The translations under genes were made by a program, and so were the position numbers. From Oceanobacillus sp. FSL K6-2867 (GTDB lineage: Bacteria; Bacillota; Bacilli; Bacillales; Amphibacillaceae): a DNA stretch of 64,000 nucleotides. Positions 56,104 to 64,000 of this stretch are shown in pieces. The notes beneath the pieces were generated by a model. The model made no database searches. It worked only from the letters and a program-made list of their open reading frames with translations, and had not been told where the DNA came from. Each line of letters opens with the position of its first letter. Position 1 is the first letter of the stretch. The stretch covers positions 2,232,001 to 2,296,000 of the forward strand of contig NZ_CP150144.1 of the NCBI RefSeq assembly GCF_037963145.1, in the 5' to 3' direction.

Positions 56104-56823
56104 ATGGGAAATGGGACACATATTTTAATTGTTGATGATGAAAAAGCCATCGTAAAAATGTTGGAGTTAATGTTAAGAAAAGAAGGATTTGAACATATAT
56201 ATACAGCTTTTACAGGGGAAGAAGCACTAGCATGTGTTGCAGCACTTCCAATCGATATTATTATTTTAGACGTCATGCTTCCCGATGGAAGTGGTTTTGA
56301 TTTAAGTCCGAAACTGAGAGAGCTTACGAATGCATATATTCTCTTTTTGACGGCGAGGATTTCTGACCTCGATGTTCTTACCGGTTTTGCGACAGGTGGA
56401 GATGATTATGTAACAAAGCCCTTTAATCCATTAGAGGTCGCAGCAAGAATCAAGGCACATCTTAGAAGAACTGAATCCCATCCAAAATCTGAACAAAGTA
56501 CAAAACCAACCAAACGATATGATTTTGGACGCTTTGTTTTGGATGAACATGCGGGTGAGTTGATTGTAAATGGAAAGGTCGTATCCTGTCCGACCCAGGT
56601 ATATTTGTTACTGCTTTACCTTTGCAAGCATCCAAACCGGGTTTTTTCAAAAGCAGCACTACTCGATGCAGTATGGGGATTTGACCACTATGTCGATGAA
56701 AATACGGTATCCGTACATATTAGAAGAATCAGAGAGCGAATTGAAGAGAATCCGAGTAAACCAGCCTATTTGACGACAGTTCGCGGGTTAGGATACAAAC
56801 TAGTGAAGGAACATGACAAATGA
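56104..56823 (+). CDS. OmpR-type response regulator
   Basis: 239 residues. Receiver with the DD pair in LIVDDEK, phospho-Asp in IIILDVMLPDGSG, Thr in LTARISDLDVL and Lys in TKPFNPLE. The C-terminal winged helix ends VSVHIRRIRERIEENPSKPAYLTTVRGLGYKL. ATG 56104 is favoured over GTG 56095, which overlaps the GAGGTGG ribosome site. Its stop overlaps the kinase start (ATGA). Confidence 0.93.
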   Translation: MGNGTHILIVDDEKAIVKMLELMLRKEGFEHIYTAFTGEEALACVAALPIDIIILDVMLPDGSGFDLSPKLRELTNAYILFLTARISDLDVLTGFATGGDDYVTKPFNPLEVAARIKAHLRRTESHPKSEQSTKPTKRYDFGRFVLDEHAGELIVNGKVVSCPTQVYLLLLYLCKHPNRVFSKAALLDAVWGFDHYVDENTVSVHIRRIRERIEENPSKPAYLTTVRGLGYKLVKEHDK

Positions 56824-58583
56824 AAAAGCTTAGAAGACGTTTGTTTATGCACTTTTCCATTCAATTTATTTCGATCGCGATTTTGATGGTAATTGTTGTT
56901 GCGACTACATTAGTACTTGGCATTGGGCTGATGACAGAGGATCAAGCAAGACATAATTATTATTATACAAAGCTTGAAGAGATATCCATGCTGGATGCTG
57001 GCGACTCATTTCGAGAATTAAAGATGCGGGAAGACTGGAGTGAAGGACTGGGCGAAGATATCTGGGTGCAAATTATTAATGTGCAAGGTGATGTAATGGA
57101 GGCTGGGAATGTACCAAGTGATTTTCCGGAACATTATAGTATGCAAGATTTATTGCTCATGAAGGAAAACGAGTCTTACAAGGGGTATGAGCTCACTTTT
57201 TACTTAGAAACATACTATGAAACCGATTATTTGTTTATCTTAGGTCATAAGCCTGAATCAGGCATCTTACTGGATGAACTTGTTAAGGCACATAACGAGA
57301 ATGGAATAATCGCGAATCAGGACGTTGCTGCGGTAAATGAAAAGTTACTAGAAATTGGAGGAACGCTCGAGATTTATGGAAGTGATGGGGAACAGAAGAT
57401 GTCCCTTGGGGAAGCAGAACATGAAGAAGAGTTGCCATTAGATGCTTTTAAACGAGGTATATCCCCAGATATGTATTCAACCAAGCAACAGACGTATCGT
57501 GATGCTGAAACAGGTGATTTATGGGTGCTTTATACACCAAATGTGCATAAAGGAGAAATCAATTTAAAAACCTACCAAGCAACATTGATTGGTCTGCTTA
57601 TTACGGCAGCAATTGTACTGCTTATCACAATTACGATTTCAATTTGGAATGGCTTCAGATATGGGAACCCATTATTGGTCTTTGCAAATTGGCTAGGCAG
57701 AATGGGAAATGGCAAATATGATGAGGTTTTAACAGAGCGGGAGAAGAAGCAAATCTTTCGGAAAAGTGGAAAAATCAAGTGGCGTTACAGATTGTATCGA
57801 GAGGTTTTCTATGCCTTTTATGAGATGGCGCAGAAGCTGGATGCTTCGAAAAAAGAAAGAGAGCAATTGGAGAAGACGAGAGAGGAATGGATGACAGGAA
57901 TTTCTCATGATCTGCGTACCCCGCTTACAACGATGGAAGGATATGGAAGGTTATTGGAAAGTGGGGAATACGAGTGGTCTCAGCAAGAGCTGAAGGATAT
58001 TGGAAAAACAATCTACGAAAAAAGTGATTATATGGTGAAGCTGATTGAAGACTTTACCCTTAGCTTCCAATTGAAGAATAATGCTGCTCTTGTTTCGCTT
58101 CAAACTGTAGAGGTTAATTCGTTTTTGAAAAGAGTCATGAAAAAGTTTATGAACGATATTACATTCCAGGATTATGCTATTTCATTTGAACTGTTAGATT
58201 CGAATCGCGTTGTACAGATAAACGAACGACTGTTTGAGCGAATGATTGATAATCTGATTTATAATGCGATCAAGCATAATCCGCCAGAAACGTCTGTCGT
58301 TATTCAGGTGGAGGAAGCAGCAAATAATCAAGATCTCAAAATCAGGGTGATCGATAATGGCATTGGTATGGATGAAGAAACGAAAGAAAATTTATTTAGT
58401 CGGTATTACCGTGGAACGAATACAGAGGAGAGTATGGAAGGAACTGGTCTTGGCATGAGCATTGCCTTGCAAATTGCTAAGCTGCATCAAGGTACCATAC
58501 TTGTGGAATCCGAAGAAAATAGAGGAACAACTGTAACAGTACTGTTTTCAGAGGCAGAGGACTCCAAGAAGAATGTTTCATAG
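56820..58583 (+). CDS. Membrane sensor histidine kinase
   Basis: 587 residues. TM1 about 13-38; a 215-residue external sensor domain, acidic and without a recognised fold; TM2 about 256-278. Then HAMP-like linker, HisKA with H363 in GISHDLRTPLTTMEGYG, and HATPase with MIDNLIYNAIKHN, DNGIGMDEET and GTGLGMSIA. Cognate to the upstream OmpR-type regulator. The signal is unknown; the large external domain suggests an envelope or peptide signal. Confidence 0.93.
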   Translation: MKKLRRRLFMHFSIQFISIAILMVIVVATTLVLGIGLMTEDQARHNYYYTKLEEISMLDAGDSFRELKMREDWSEGLGEDIWVQIINVQGDVMEAGNVPSDFPEHYSMQDLLLMKENESYKGYELTFYLETYYETDYLFILGHKPESGILLDELVKAHNENGIIANQDVAAVNEKLLEIGGTLEIYGSDGEQKMSLGEAEHEEELPLDAFKRGISPDMYSTKQQTYRDAETGDLWVLYTPNVHKGEINLKTYQATLIGLLITAAIVLLITITISIWNGFRYGNPLLVFANWLGRMGNGKYDEVLTEREKKQIFRKSGKIKWRYRLYREVFYAFYEMAQKLDASKKEREQLEKTREEWMTGISHDLRTPLTTMEGYGRLLESGEYEWSQQELKDIGKTIYEKSDYMVKLIEDFTLSFQLKNNAALVSLQTVEVNSFLKRVMKKFMNDITFQDYAISFELLDSNRVVQINERLFERMIDNLIYNAIKHNPPETSVVIQVEEAANNQDLKIRVIDNGIGMDEETKENLFSRYYRGTNTEESMEGTGLGMSIALQIAKLHQGTILVESEENRGTTVTVLFSEAEDSKKNVS

Positions 58584-58608
58584 CGACTAGGAAAGCGAGG
58601 GGAGAAGA

Positions 58609-59109
58609 GTGAATGAGATTGGAAAGCATGTCATCAAGCGTGTTAGAAAGGGAAATATAAAAGCCTTTCAAAAGCTCGTTGAGCATTACCAGCAATCGGT
58701 ATATAACATCTGTGTCCTTATGATGGGGAATGAGAAAGAAGCAGAAGAACTGGCTCGTGAGACATTTGTATATGCTTATTCCCATATAGAGGACTATTTT
58801 AAGTCCGGTAAAAAATTTTCAATATGGCTGTATCAAGCAATTGTAAGCCTTGCACAACAAAGCTTAAAGGAAGACTTCGAGGTGTGTGATGCACAATCAG
58901 CAAAAGGCATTCTCCCCTTGCTGCTAAACATTCCTTTGAACAAACGCCTAGCTATCATTCTAGATTGCTGGTATTACTTATCTGATAAGGAGATTAGTGA
59001 CGTTCTTCATACTACTAATTCTGAAGTGCACGAATTTATTTATCAGGCAAGAGAGAAGCTGAGTAAGGTATTAGCTGAAAAAGGGAATGTGTTCTTTCGC
59101 AGTGGATGA
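58609..59109 (+). CDS. ECF-type sigma factor-like protein
   Basis: 166 residues. GTG 58609 follows AGGGGAGAA, 25 bases after the kinase stop, so it is probably in the same transcript. Region 2 is visible as FQKLVEHYQQSVYNICVLMMGNEKEAEELARETFVYAYSHIEDY, and region 4 as DCWYYLSDKEISDVLHTTNSEVHEFIYQAREKLSKVL. The linker and DNA-reading helices are diverged. No anti-sigma factor follows, which is unusual. It may be a kinase-linked sigma-like regulator. Confidence 0.78.
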   Translation: MNEIGKHVIKRVRKGNIKAFQKLVEHYQQSVYNICVLMMGNEKEAEELARETFVYAYSHIEDYFKSGKKFSIWLYQAIVSLAQQSLKEDFEVCDAQSAKGILPLLLNIPLNKRLAIILDCWYYLSDKEISDVLHTTNSEVHEFIYQAREKLSKVLAEKGNVFFRSG

Positions 59110-59171
59110 GCTTTTATAGGAAATAAGTTTAGCCAGTATCCTTATGCTGCAAGGATACCGGCTTTTCTTCC

Positions 59172-60230
59172 TTAAATAAAGTAAAACCCAATCCCCATAA
59201 TCACATATGCCGCCAATAAAGCAAGTCCATCGAACCAATTTGAATCACCATCATTGGACAGTGTAATCATTAATAATACAGCTGTCACCATGCTGGTTAA
59301 TTCCGGCCATGTGAAAACAAGCGGCATAGGTGTCGGAAAGAAAAGTGATAGCAAAACAAGAATTGGCAGGACAAACATGGCAACTTGCAAGGTGGAACCA
59401 ACGGCAATTTCAACTGCGACATCCATTTTATTTTTATATGCCATGATGATTGCTGAGGCATGCTCTGCAGCATTTCCAACAATCGCAACAATAATGATTC
59501 CAATAAATAATTCAGACCAGCCAAATGTTGCCCCAACGATATCAAATGTGGCTACTAGATGTTCCGAGACATAGGCAACAGCAACTGTTGACAGTGCAAG
59601 AATTACAATTGCTTTTGTTTTCCCCCATTCCGGTTCTTCTTCGTGCACGGCCTCATGCTGTATTTCATCCACTTGGTAAACCCCGCGATGTGTAACAAAT
59701 TTAAATAATAGTGCCGCTAAATACAAGACGATTAAAATAATGGAAATCCCAACACTTAAAACCATCGTGTCTTGCTTATTCATCGTATTTGTAAACACTT
59801 CAGGAATAACAAATGCAACAATAACCGCAAAAATCAGCAGTCCTGCATTGTGGCGCGCTTCATAGATATTAAAGGATTGTCGTTTATATTTTAGCCCGCC
59901 AACAAAAAAGGAAAGTCCCCCGACAAGCAGTAGGTTACCCAATACAGAACCTGTTAACGAAGCGAGTACAATTCCAATTAGTCCGGCTTTTAACGCAAAA
60001 ATAGAAATAATAAGTTCAACGGCGTTCCCAAAAGTTGCATTTAACAGGCCGCCGGCTCTTGGCCCTAAAACAATTGCTAAACTTTCAGTAGCACGGCCGA
60101 TAAAGCCAGCTAAGGCAACAATTGTTAAACAATAAATAATAAACATCATGATGGCAGACCAATGAAAAATCGAGCCTATGATAGAGAGCGGCAGTCCAAG
60201 GAGAACGAAAATCGCAAATAACTTATTCAT
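59172..60230 (-). CDS. Ca2+/H+ antiporter (CaCA/CAX family)
   Basis: 352 residues from ATG 60230, 8 bases after GGAGG. Ten or eleven helices with the two duplicated exchanger motifs: GNAVELIISIFALKAG with SLTGSVLGNLLLV, and GNAAEHASAIIMAYKNK with AVGSTLQVAMFVLP, each with the acidic residue that binds cation. Similar to YfkE of Bacillus subtilis. Expels Ca2+ using the proton gradient. Converges with the sigma-like gene. Confidence 0.94.
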   Translation of the reverse strand: MNKLFAIFVLLGLPLSIIGSIFHWSAIMMFIIYCLTIVALAGFIGRATESLAIVLGPRAGGLLNATFGNAVELIISIFALKAGLIGIVLASLTGSVLGNLLLVGGLSFFVGGLKYKRQSFNIYEARHNAGLLIFAVIVAFVIPEVFTNTMNKQDTMVLSVGISIILIVLYLAALLFKFVTHRGVYQVDEIQHEAVHEEEPEWGKTKAIVILALSTVAVAYVSEHLVATFDIVGATFGWSELFIGIIIVAIVGNAAEHASAIIMAYKNKMDVAVEIAVGSTLQVAMFVLPILVLLSLFFPTPMPLVFTWPELTSMVTAVLLMITLSNDGDSNWFDGLALLAAYVIMGIGFYFI

Positions 60231-60370
60231 GATGGGTACCTCCATTCCTTTACCTACATAATTATAGATTACCCGTATTTATTGGAAATTATTTCTGAAA
60301 AAAGCTATTCGGGTAAAACGAACTAGAAGTAGTGTATAATTCTGAATAATAACTTATAGAAGGAACAGGG

Positions 60371-61300
60371 ATGTGCATGACATTACAACAATTAAAATAT
60401 GTGATTGAAGTTGCAAGGAGCCGTTCGATTAGCCATGCAGCACAGAATTTGTTTATAAGTCAGCCAAGTCTTTCGAATGCAATTAAAGAGCTTGAAAAGG
60501 AAATGGGGATTACGATTTTTTCTCGTACGAATAAAGGAATTCTGATTACACAGGATGGGACGGAGTTTTTAAGCTATGCGAGACAGGTCGTTGAACAGGC
60601 AGAATTACTTGAAAATCGCTATGCAGACGCCCAGCCGAAACAACAGCATTTTTCCGTATCCGCTCAGCATTATGCATTTGCAGTCAGTGCCTTCGTTAGG
60701 TTGCTGCGGGATTATGATCGAGAGGAATATGAGTTTACGTTAAGGGAGACAAGGACCTACGAAATTATTGCGGATGTGAAAAATCTTCGCAGTGAAATTG
60801 GTGTGCTGTATCTTAATGCGTTTAATAAAAAGGTGATTTCTAAGTTTTTAAGGGAAGGTGATTTGGCTTTCCATGAGCTATTTGTAGCAAAGCCACATGT
60901 TTTTATTAGCTCAAGCAATCCATTGGCGAAAAGAGATTATGTGACATTAGCTGAATTAGATCCTTATCCATCTCTTTCCTATGAGCAAGGTGACTATAAC
61001 TCCTTTTACTTTTCAGAGGAGATACTGAGCACACTCTCTCGTCCCAAAAATATTAAGGTGAGTGATCGGGCAACATTATTTAACCTTTTAATTGGTTTAA
61101 ACGGCTATACGATTTCGACTGGAGTTATCAGTCATAAGCTAAACAGCAAAGAGATAATCGCTGTCCCCTTACAGGTAAATGAACGTATCCATGTTGGCTA
61201 TATTACACATAAAAATGTAGGGAACAGCAGGCTTGCGCGGATCTATATTGACTATTTAAAAGAATCCATTGAGGAGGGATTACGCCAGCATAAGATATAG
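60371..61300 (+). CDS. LysR-family regulator, MtaR/MetR-like
   Basis: 309 residues. N-terminal winged HTH MTLQQLKYVIEVARSRSISHAAQNLFISQPSLSNAIKELEKEMG, then an effector-binding domain. The likely start is ATG 60371 after AAGGAACAGGG; ATG 60377 is possible. The following gene is a MetE-like methyltransferase, and a MET-box lies across this gene's stop codon, the site type bound by streptococcal MtaR/MetR regulators. It probably responds to O-acetyl-homoserine, homocysteine or a related signal. Confidence 0.88.
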   Translation: MCMTLQQLKYVIEVARSRSISHAAQNLFISQPSLSNAIKELEKEMGITIFSRTNKGILITQDGTEFLSYARQVVEQAELLENRYADAQPKQQHFSVSAQHYAFAVSAFVRLLRDYDREEYEFTLRETRTYEIIADVKNLRSEIGVLYLNAFNKKVISKFLREGDLAFHELFVAKPHVFISSSNPLAKRDYVTLAELDPYPSLSYEQGDYNSFYFSEEILSTLSRPKNIKVSDRATLFNLLIGLNGYTISTGVISHKLNSKEIIAVPLQVNERIHVGYITHKNVGNSRLARIYIDYLKESIEEGLRQHKI

Positions 61301-61312
61301 TTTAAAACTATG
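61296..61312 (+). promoter_or_regulatory. MET-box (LysR-type operator)
   Basis: TATAGTTTAAAACTATG matches the streptococcal MET-box TATAGTTTSAAACTATA at 15 of 17 positions. It contains a symmetric ATAGTTT-A-AAACTAT core. It overlaps the LysR stop codon and lies 88 bases before the MetE-like start, a usual place for a LysR activator. Confidence 0.7.
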
Positions 61313-61399
61313 GAAAGCGAAAGATTTTAAGTGTTACCCTATAAACATTTCCCGTGCTACACTTACTTTAAATAAAGCAAATAAAAGGGAGAGGTTTTC

Positions 61400-62533
61400 A
61401 TGGGTGTTGAACTTAAAGCGGGAAAAAGATCTGCTAGCCCATTTCGATTTGATAATGTAGGCAGCTTTTTACGTCCTGAAAAGTTAAAGGAAGCACGTGC
61501 TTCTTTTGCTGTGGGGGACATTTCAGCGGATGAACTAAAACGGGTGGAAGATGAGTGCATAATCGATCTAATCGGGAAGCAAAAAGATGTTGGGCTTCAA
61601 GTGATAACAGATGGGGAGTTTCGCCGTTCCTGGTGGCATCTGGATTTCATGTGGGGATTAAATGGAGTAAGCAAAGAAACGGTTGGGAAGGGCTATGTTT
61701 TTCATGACGAAGAAACTCGACCGGAAACAGCTCGTCTAACAGGAAGAATCAGCGGAGAAAACCATCCATTTGTGGATCATTTTACTTTTATTCAGCAATA
61801 TGCAGAAGAAGGTGTCATTGCAAGGCAAACACTGCCAGCGCCGGCCCAATTTTTAGCAGAGCTGCAGCGGCCTGAAAATATCTCCGCAACAGAGGAATTT
61901 TATACAGATATAAATGTGCTCGTTAAGGATATTGCAAAGGCGTATCAAACGGTAATTCAGGACCTGTATGCCGCGGGGTGCAGAAGCTTGCAATTAGATG
62001 ACTGTACTTGGGGAATGATTGTTGATCCAAATTATTGGAATGCACGCCAGGATACGGAAACAGTTGAGGGAATTGGAGAGCTTTACTTGAGCGTCAATAA
62101 TTTATCGATTGAAAATGCACCAGAGGATTTGACAGTAACAACCCATGTTTGCCGTGGAAACTATCATTCTACTTGGGCCTCTTCCGGTGGCTACGATCCG
62201 ATTGCAAACATTTTATTTGAGAAAGAAAACGTATCAGCCTATTACTTGGAGTATGATACGGATCGTGCTGGAGACTTTGCTCCTCTATCGCATGTAGGAG
62301 AGGAAAAATCTGTTGTTTTAGGGCTGTTCTCATCCAAAACAGGTGAACTAGAAGATAAAGAAACAATTAAAACCCGCATTAAAGAAGCGGCGCAATATGT
62401 GGATTTGGATCGCTTATGCATCAGTCCGCAGTGTGGATTTGCATCAACAGAGGAAGGAAACATTCTAACGGAAGAACAGCAATGGGAGAAGCTTCGTTTA
62501 ATAAAAGAGGTTGCGGACGAGGTTTGGAATTGA
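61400..62533 (+). CDS. MetE-like methionine synthase (short, YxjG/YxjH type)
   Basis: 377 residues, equal to Bacillus YxjG/YxjH and to the C-terminal catalytic half of cobalamin-independent MetE. The barrel begins FRFDNVGSFLRPEKLKEAR. Zinc-ligand candidates include His in TTHVCRGNYHS, the catalytic Asp in LQLDDCTWG and Cys in CISPQCGFAS near the end. Such short forms methylate homocysteine from an alternative donor; the donor here is unknown. ATG 61400 follows GGGAGAGG. MET-box upstream, with no room for an S-box riboswitch. Confidence 0.9.
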   Translation: MGVELKAGKRSASPFRFDNVGSFLRPEKLKEARASFAVGDISADELKRVEDECIIDLIGKQKDVGLQVITDGEFRRSWWHLDFMWGLNGVSKETVGKGYVFHDEETRPETARLTGRISGENHPFVDHFTFIQQYAEEGVIARQTLPAPAQFLAELQRPENISATEEFYTDINVLVKDIAKAYQTVIQDLYAAGCRSLQLDDCTWGMIVDPNYWNARQDTETVEGIGELYLSVNNLSIENAPEDLTVTTHVCRGNYHSTWASSGGYDPIANILFEKENVSAYYLEYDTDRAGDFAPLSHVGEEKSVVLGLFSSKTGELEDKETIKTRIKEAAQYVDLDRLCISPQCGFASTEEGNILTEEQQWEKLRLIKEVADEVWN

Positions 62534-62889
62534 GGTAAGTACGTAAAGGGCACGCCATAGAAGTGTAACTTTGATGGCGTGCTTATAGTGTAAAATAATC
62601 TGGATAAATAGGCAAAGATGGTAAATGCTGTTGTCATGTAGTATTAACCACAGTAAAGGCATCTTCACTTGTGATAATCACATAAATTTAAATAAAAAAA
62701 GCTGCTGAACTATAAAGTTAAGCAGCCCTTTTACAGCTTGTGCATTTTAATAGAACATCATATAATATGAAATTTAAAATGGAAAAAGCCGATGATTACT
62801 AATCTAATAGATCATCAGCTTTAAAGAAGGTGAATTAAAATAAGCTACTTAATTAAATATTAAACATAAATTTCTAAGAATTATTTCTA
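62534..62889. terminator. Gap with three terminator hairpins (62550-62582, 62694-62726, 62783-62819)
   Basis: First: GCACGCCAT / ATGGCGTGC, after the MetE-like gene. Second: GCTGCTGAAC / GTTAAGCAGC with seven Ts on the minus strand. Third: GCCGATGAT / ATCATCAGC with TTTTT on the minus strand, right after the cupin gene. The last two are tandem terminators for the cupin transcript. No gene in the gap. Confidence 0.75.
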
Positions 62890-63294
62890 TTAGTTTGTCA
62901 TAGCTGGATTAGGAGCAGCATGTTTTGAATAGATTGCCTCTCCATCACTTTCCCCGTCAAATACAACTGGGAAATCTGGTGTGAAAAGGATTACATCTCC
63001 AGCTTCGGCTACATAACGATTGCCTTCTTGGTCACGAATTACAAACTTACCTTTTGTTACAACTTTATATTCCACCACATCGTATACGAAATCAAATGAT
63101 TCTCCTGGCTTCATTGAGAAGAAACCAATTGTAAGTGGATTTAATGATTCGGATACAGGTACATCTACAATTTCACTCTTTACCCCTGATACTCCAAGGA
63201 TTGTACCTACATCTAGCTTTGGAAAAGTCTTACTTAATTCTGCTGCCTTAAAGATTTGAATTCCTGGTTTTTTAGAAATTGCTACAGTCGTCAT
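62890..63294 (-). CDS. Cupin-domain protein (EutQ-like)
   Basis: 134 residues from ATG 63294, after AGGAGTG. A single cupin barrel: FSMKPGESFDFVYDVVEYKVVTKGKFVIRDQEGNRYVAEAGDVILFTPDFPVVFDGE. The usual metal-binding His of motif 1 is missing, so it may bind ligand without metal or use other residues. It is divergent from an MDR oxidoreductase and probably co-controlled. Role unknown. Confidence 0.82.
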   Translation of the reverse strand: MTTVAISKKPGIQIFKAAELSKTFPKLDVGTILGVSGVKSEIVDVPVSESLNPLTIGFFSMKPGESFDFVYDVVEYKVVTKGKFVIRDQEGNRYVAEAGDVILFTPDFPVVFDGESDGEAIYSKHAAPNPAMTN

Positions 63295-63615
63295 GAATAT
63301 CACTCCTATAAATTATTTGATAATATTTAATATTTAATCAGTAGTACTAGTTACTAGTATATCTTCTTTTTTTATAAAGTATAGTACGGACTTTATAGTC
63401 ACATAGTATTAAAATGTATACTATACGGATATTAAAGACCTATGTACCAACTTACATAAATACTTTTTCCAGATATACTTATATGCTGGCACAACTTATA
63501 GATGAATACAGTTTTCGTTACTTTAATAAATACAATATGAGAAGTTGAAACATTTGAAATACTCCATTTCATACCGTAACATTGACATAAATTTAAAGCT
63601 GAAAGGGTGTATTTC
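63295..63615. promoter_or_regulatory. Divergent region with several palindromes
   Basis: TACTAGT-T-ACTAGTA (63345-63359) is a perfect palindrome around one base. GTATAGTAC (63379-63387) and GTATACTATAC (63416-63426) are further TA-rich half-sites, with a third TATAGTC between them. The pattern suits a redox or HxlR/MarR-type regulator acting on both flanking genes. No gene in between; the regulator is not in the window. AAAGGGTG before 63616 is the oxidoreductase ribosome site. Confidence 0.45.
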
Positions 63616-64000
63616 ATGAAAGCTATCGTTGTGAAAGAAACTGGTGCTATAGAAGATTTTGTGGAAAGCGAAGTAGATAAACCAAAAGTAAATGCAGATG
63701 ATGTGTTGATTGAAGTTCATGCTCTCTCCATTAACCCAGTTGATAGTGCAATACGTAAGGGGCAGATGCCGTTCAAATTAAAGTCCCCTATGATTTTAGG
63801 TACGGATATTTCTGGAGTTGTTTCTGAAGTTGGTGAAAATGTTTCCAATTTCTCTAAAGGCGATGAAGTATTTATTTCCTATAAGTTAAATCGTGGCGGT
63901 GGACTTGCGGAGTTTGTATCTATTCCTGAAAAATATGTAATAAAAAAGCCGGAAAAGGTTTCTTTCGAAGATGCTTCAGCCTTAGGTATCGCAGCACTAA
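63616..64000 (+). CDS. Zinc-less MDR oxidoreductase (quinone reductase-like), 3'-truncated
   Basis: 128 residues visible before the window ends, still open. MKAIVVKETGAIEDFVESEV and ALSINPVDSAIRKG, GTDISGVVSEVGENV, KGDEVFISYKL are typical of NAD(P)H:quinone oxidoreductase/QorA-like MDR proteins that lack the catalytic-zinc Cys-His-Glu set. ATG 63616 is 6 bases after AAAGGGTG. Likely reduces quinones or enals; divergent partner is the cupin gene. Confidence 0.88.
   Translation, partial: MKAIVVKETGAIEDFVESEVDKPKVNADDVLIEVHALSINPVDSAIRKGQMPFKLKSPMILGTDISGVVSEVGENVSNFSKGDEVFISYKLNRGGGLAEFVSIPEKYVIKKPEKVSFEDASALGIAAL

Noticed and set aside
61301..61399. An S-box riboswitch before the MetE-like gene, as in Bacillus subtilis yxjG/yxjH
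   Set aside because: Only 99 bases are available and no S-box stems are visible; a MET-box is found instead.

Overview
The window is about 64 kb of low-G+C DNA from a Gram-positive, Bacillaceae-type chromosome. Strong GGAGG ribosome sites, frequent TTG/GTG starts, lipobox lipoproteins, SigA promoters and intrinsic terminators all point that way. The gene content resembles halotolerant genera such as Oceanobacillus or Virgibacillus, but that genus-level guess is inference. I see no rRNA, tRNA, CRISPR array, transposase or integrase.

Layout. 1-3420: the distal part of a 2-aminoethylphosphonate operon (two PhnE permeases, PhnW, PhnX). 3658-15245: a nuclease-rich island. It holds a membrane-anchored extracytoplasmic thermonuclease and two convergent McrBC-like modules: an AAA ATPase with a DUF2357/PD-(D/E)xK protein on +, and an EVE-domain McrB with a PD-(D/E)xK nuclease on -. 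15525-20743: an AraC regulator divergent from a PTS-like EIICA transporter and a GH3 glycosidase. The transporter has no EIIB, and its EIIA has Tyr in place of the phospho-acceptor His. 20882-23926: an Ssu sulfonate transporter with a DsbA-like protein. 24380-26675: malate:quinone oxidoreductase and a LysM-3D wall protein that appears to start at ATC. 26965-32960: an aspartate cluster (racemase-like, class V aminotransferase, aspartase, dicarboxylate symporter, YheO-type regulator).

33511-37802: LemA/DUF3137 and an ABC-2 exporter. 38121-42662: Zn alcohol dehydrogenase, CopCD and a NarL-type two-component system. 42782-51109: small housekeeping and stress genes (acetyltransferases, VOC proteins, a MazG-like enzyme, a six-repeat beta-propeller lectin-like protein, YdeI-like, large catalase), with a frameshifted membrane-protein pseudogene among them. 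51638-54418: a TRAP transporter. 54772-60230: a DUF418 membrane protein, an OmpR-type two-component system, an ECF-type sigma factor and a Ca2+/H+ antiporter. 60371-62533: a LysR regulator and a MetE-like methyltransferase with a near-perfect MET-box between them. 62890-64000: a cupin divergent from a zinc-less MDR oxidoreductase cut by the window end.

The two most unusual items are the apparently non-phosphorylating PTS-like transporter paired with a cytoplasmic GH3 glycosidase, and the doubled, convergent McrBC-like defence modules. Domain calls are read by eye from sequence; no database search was run.
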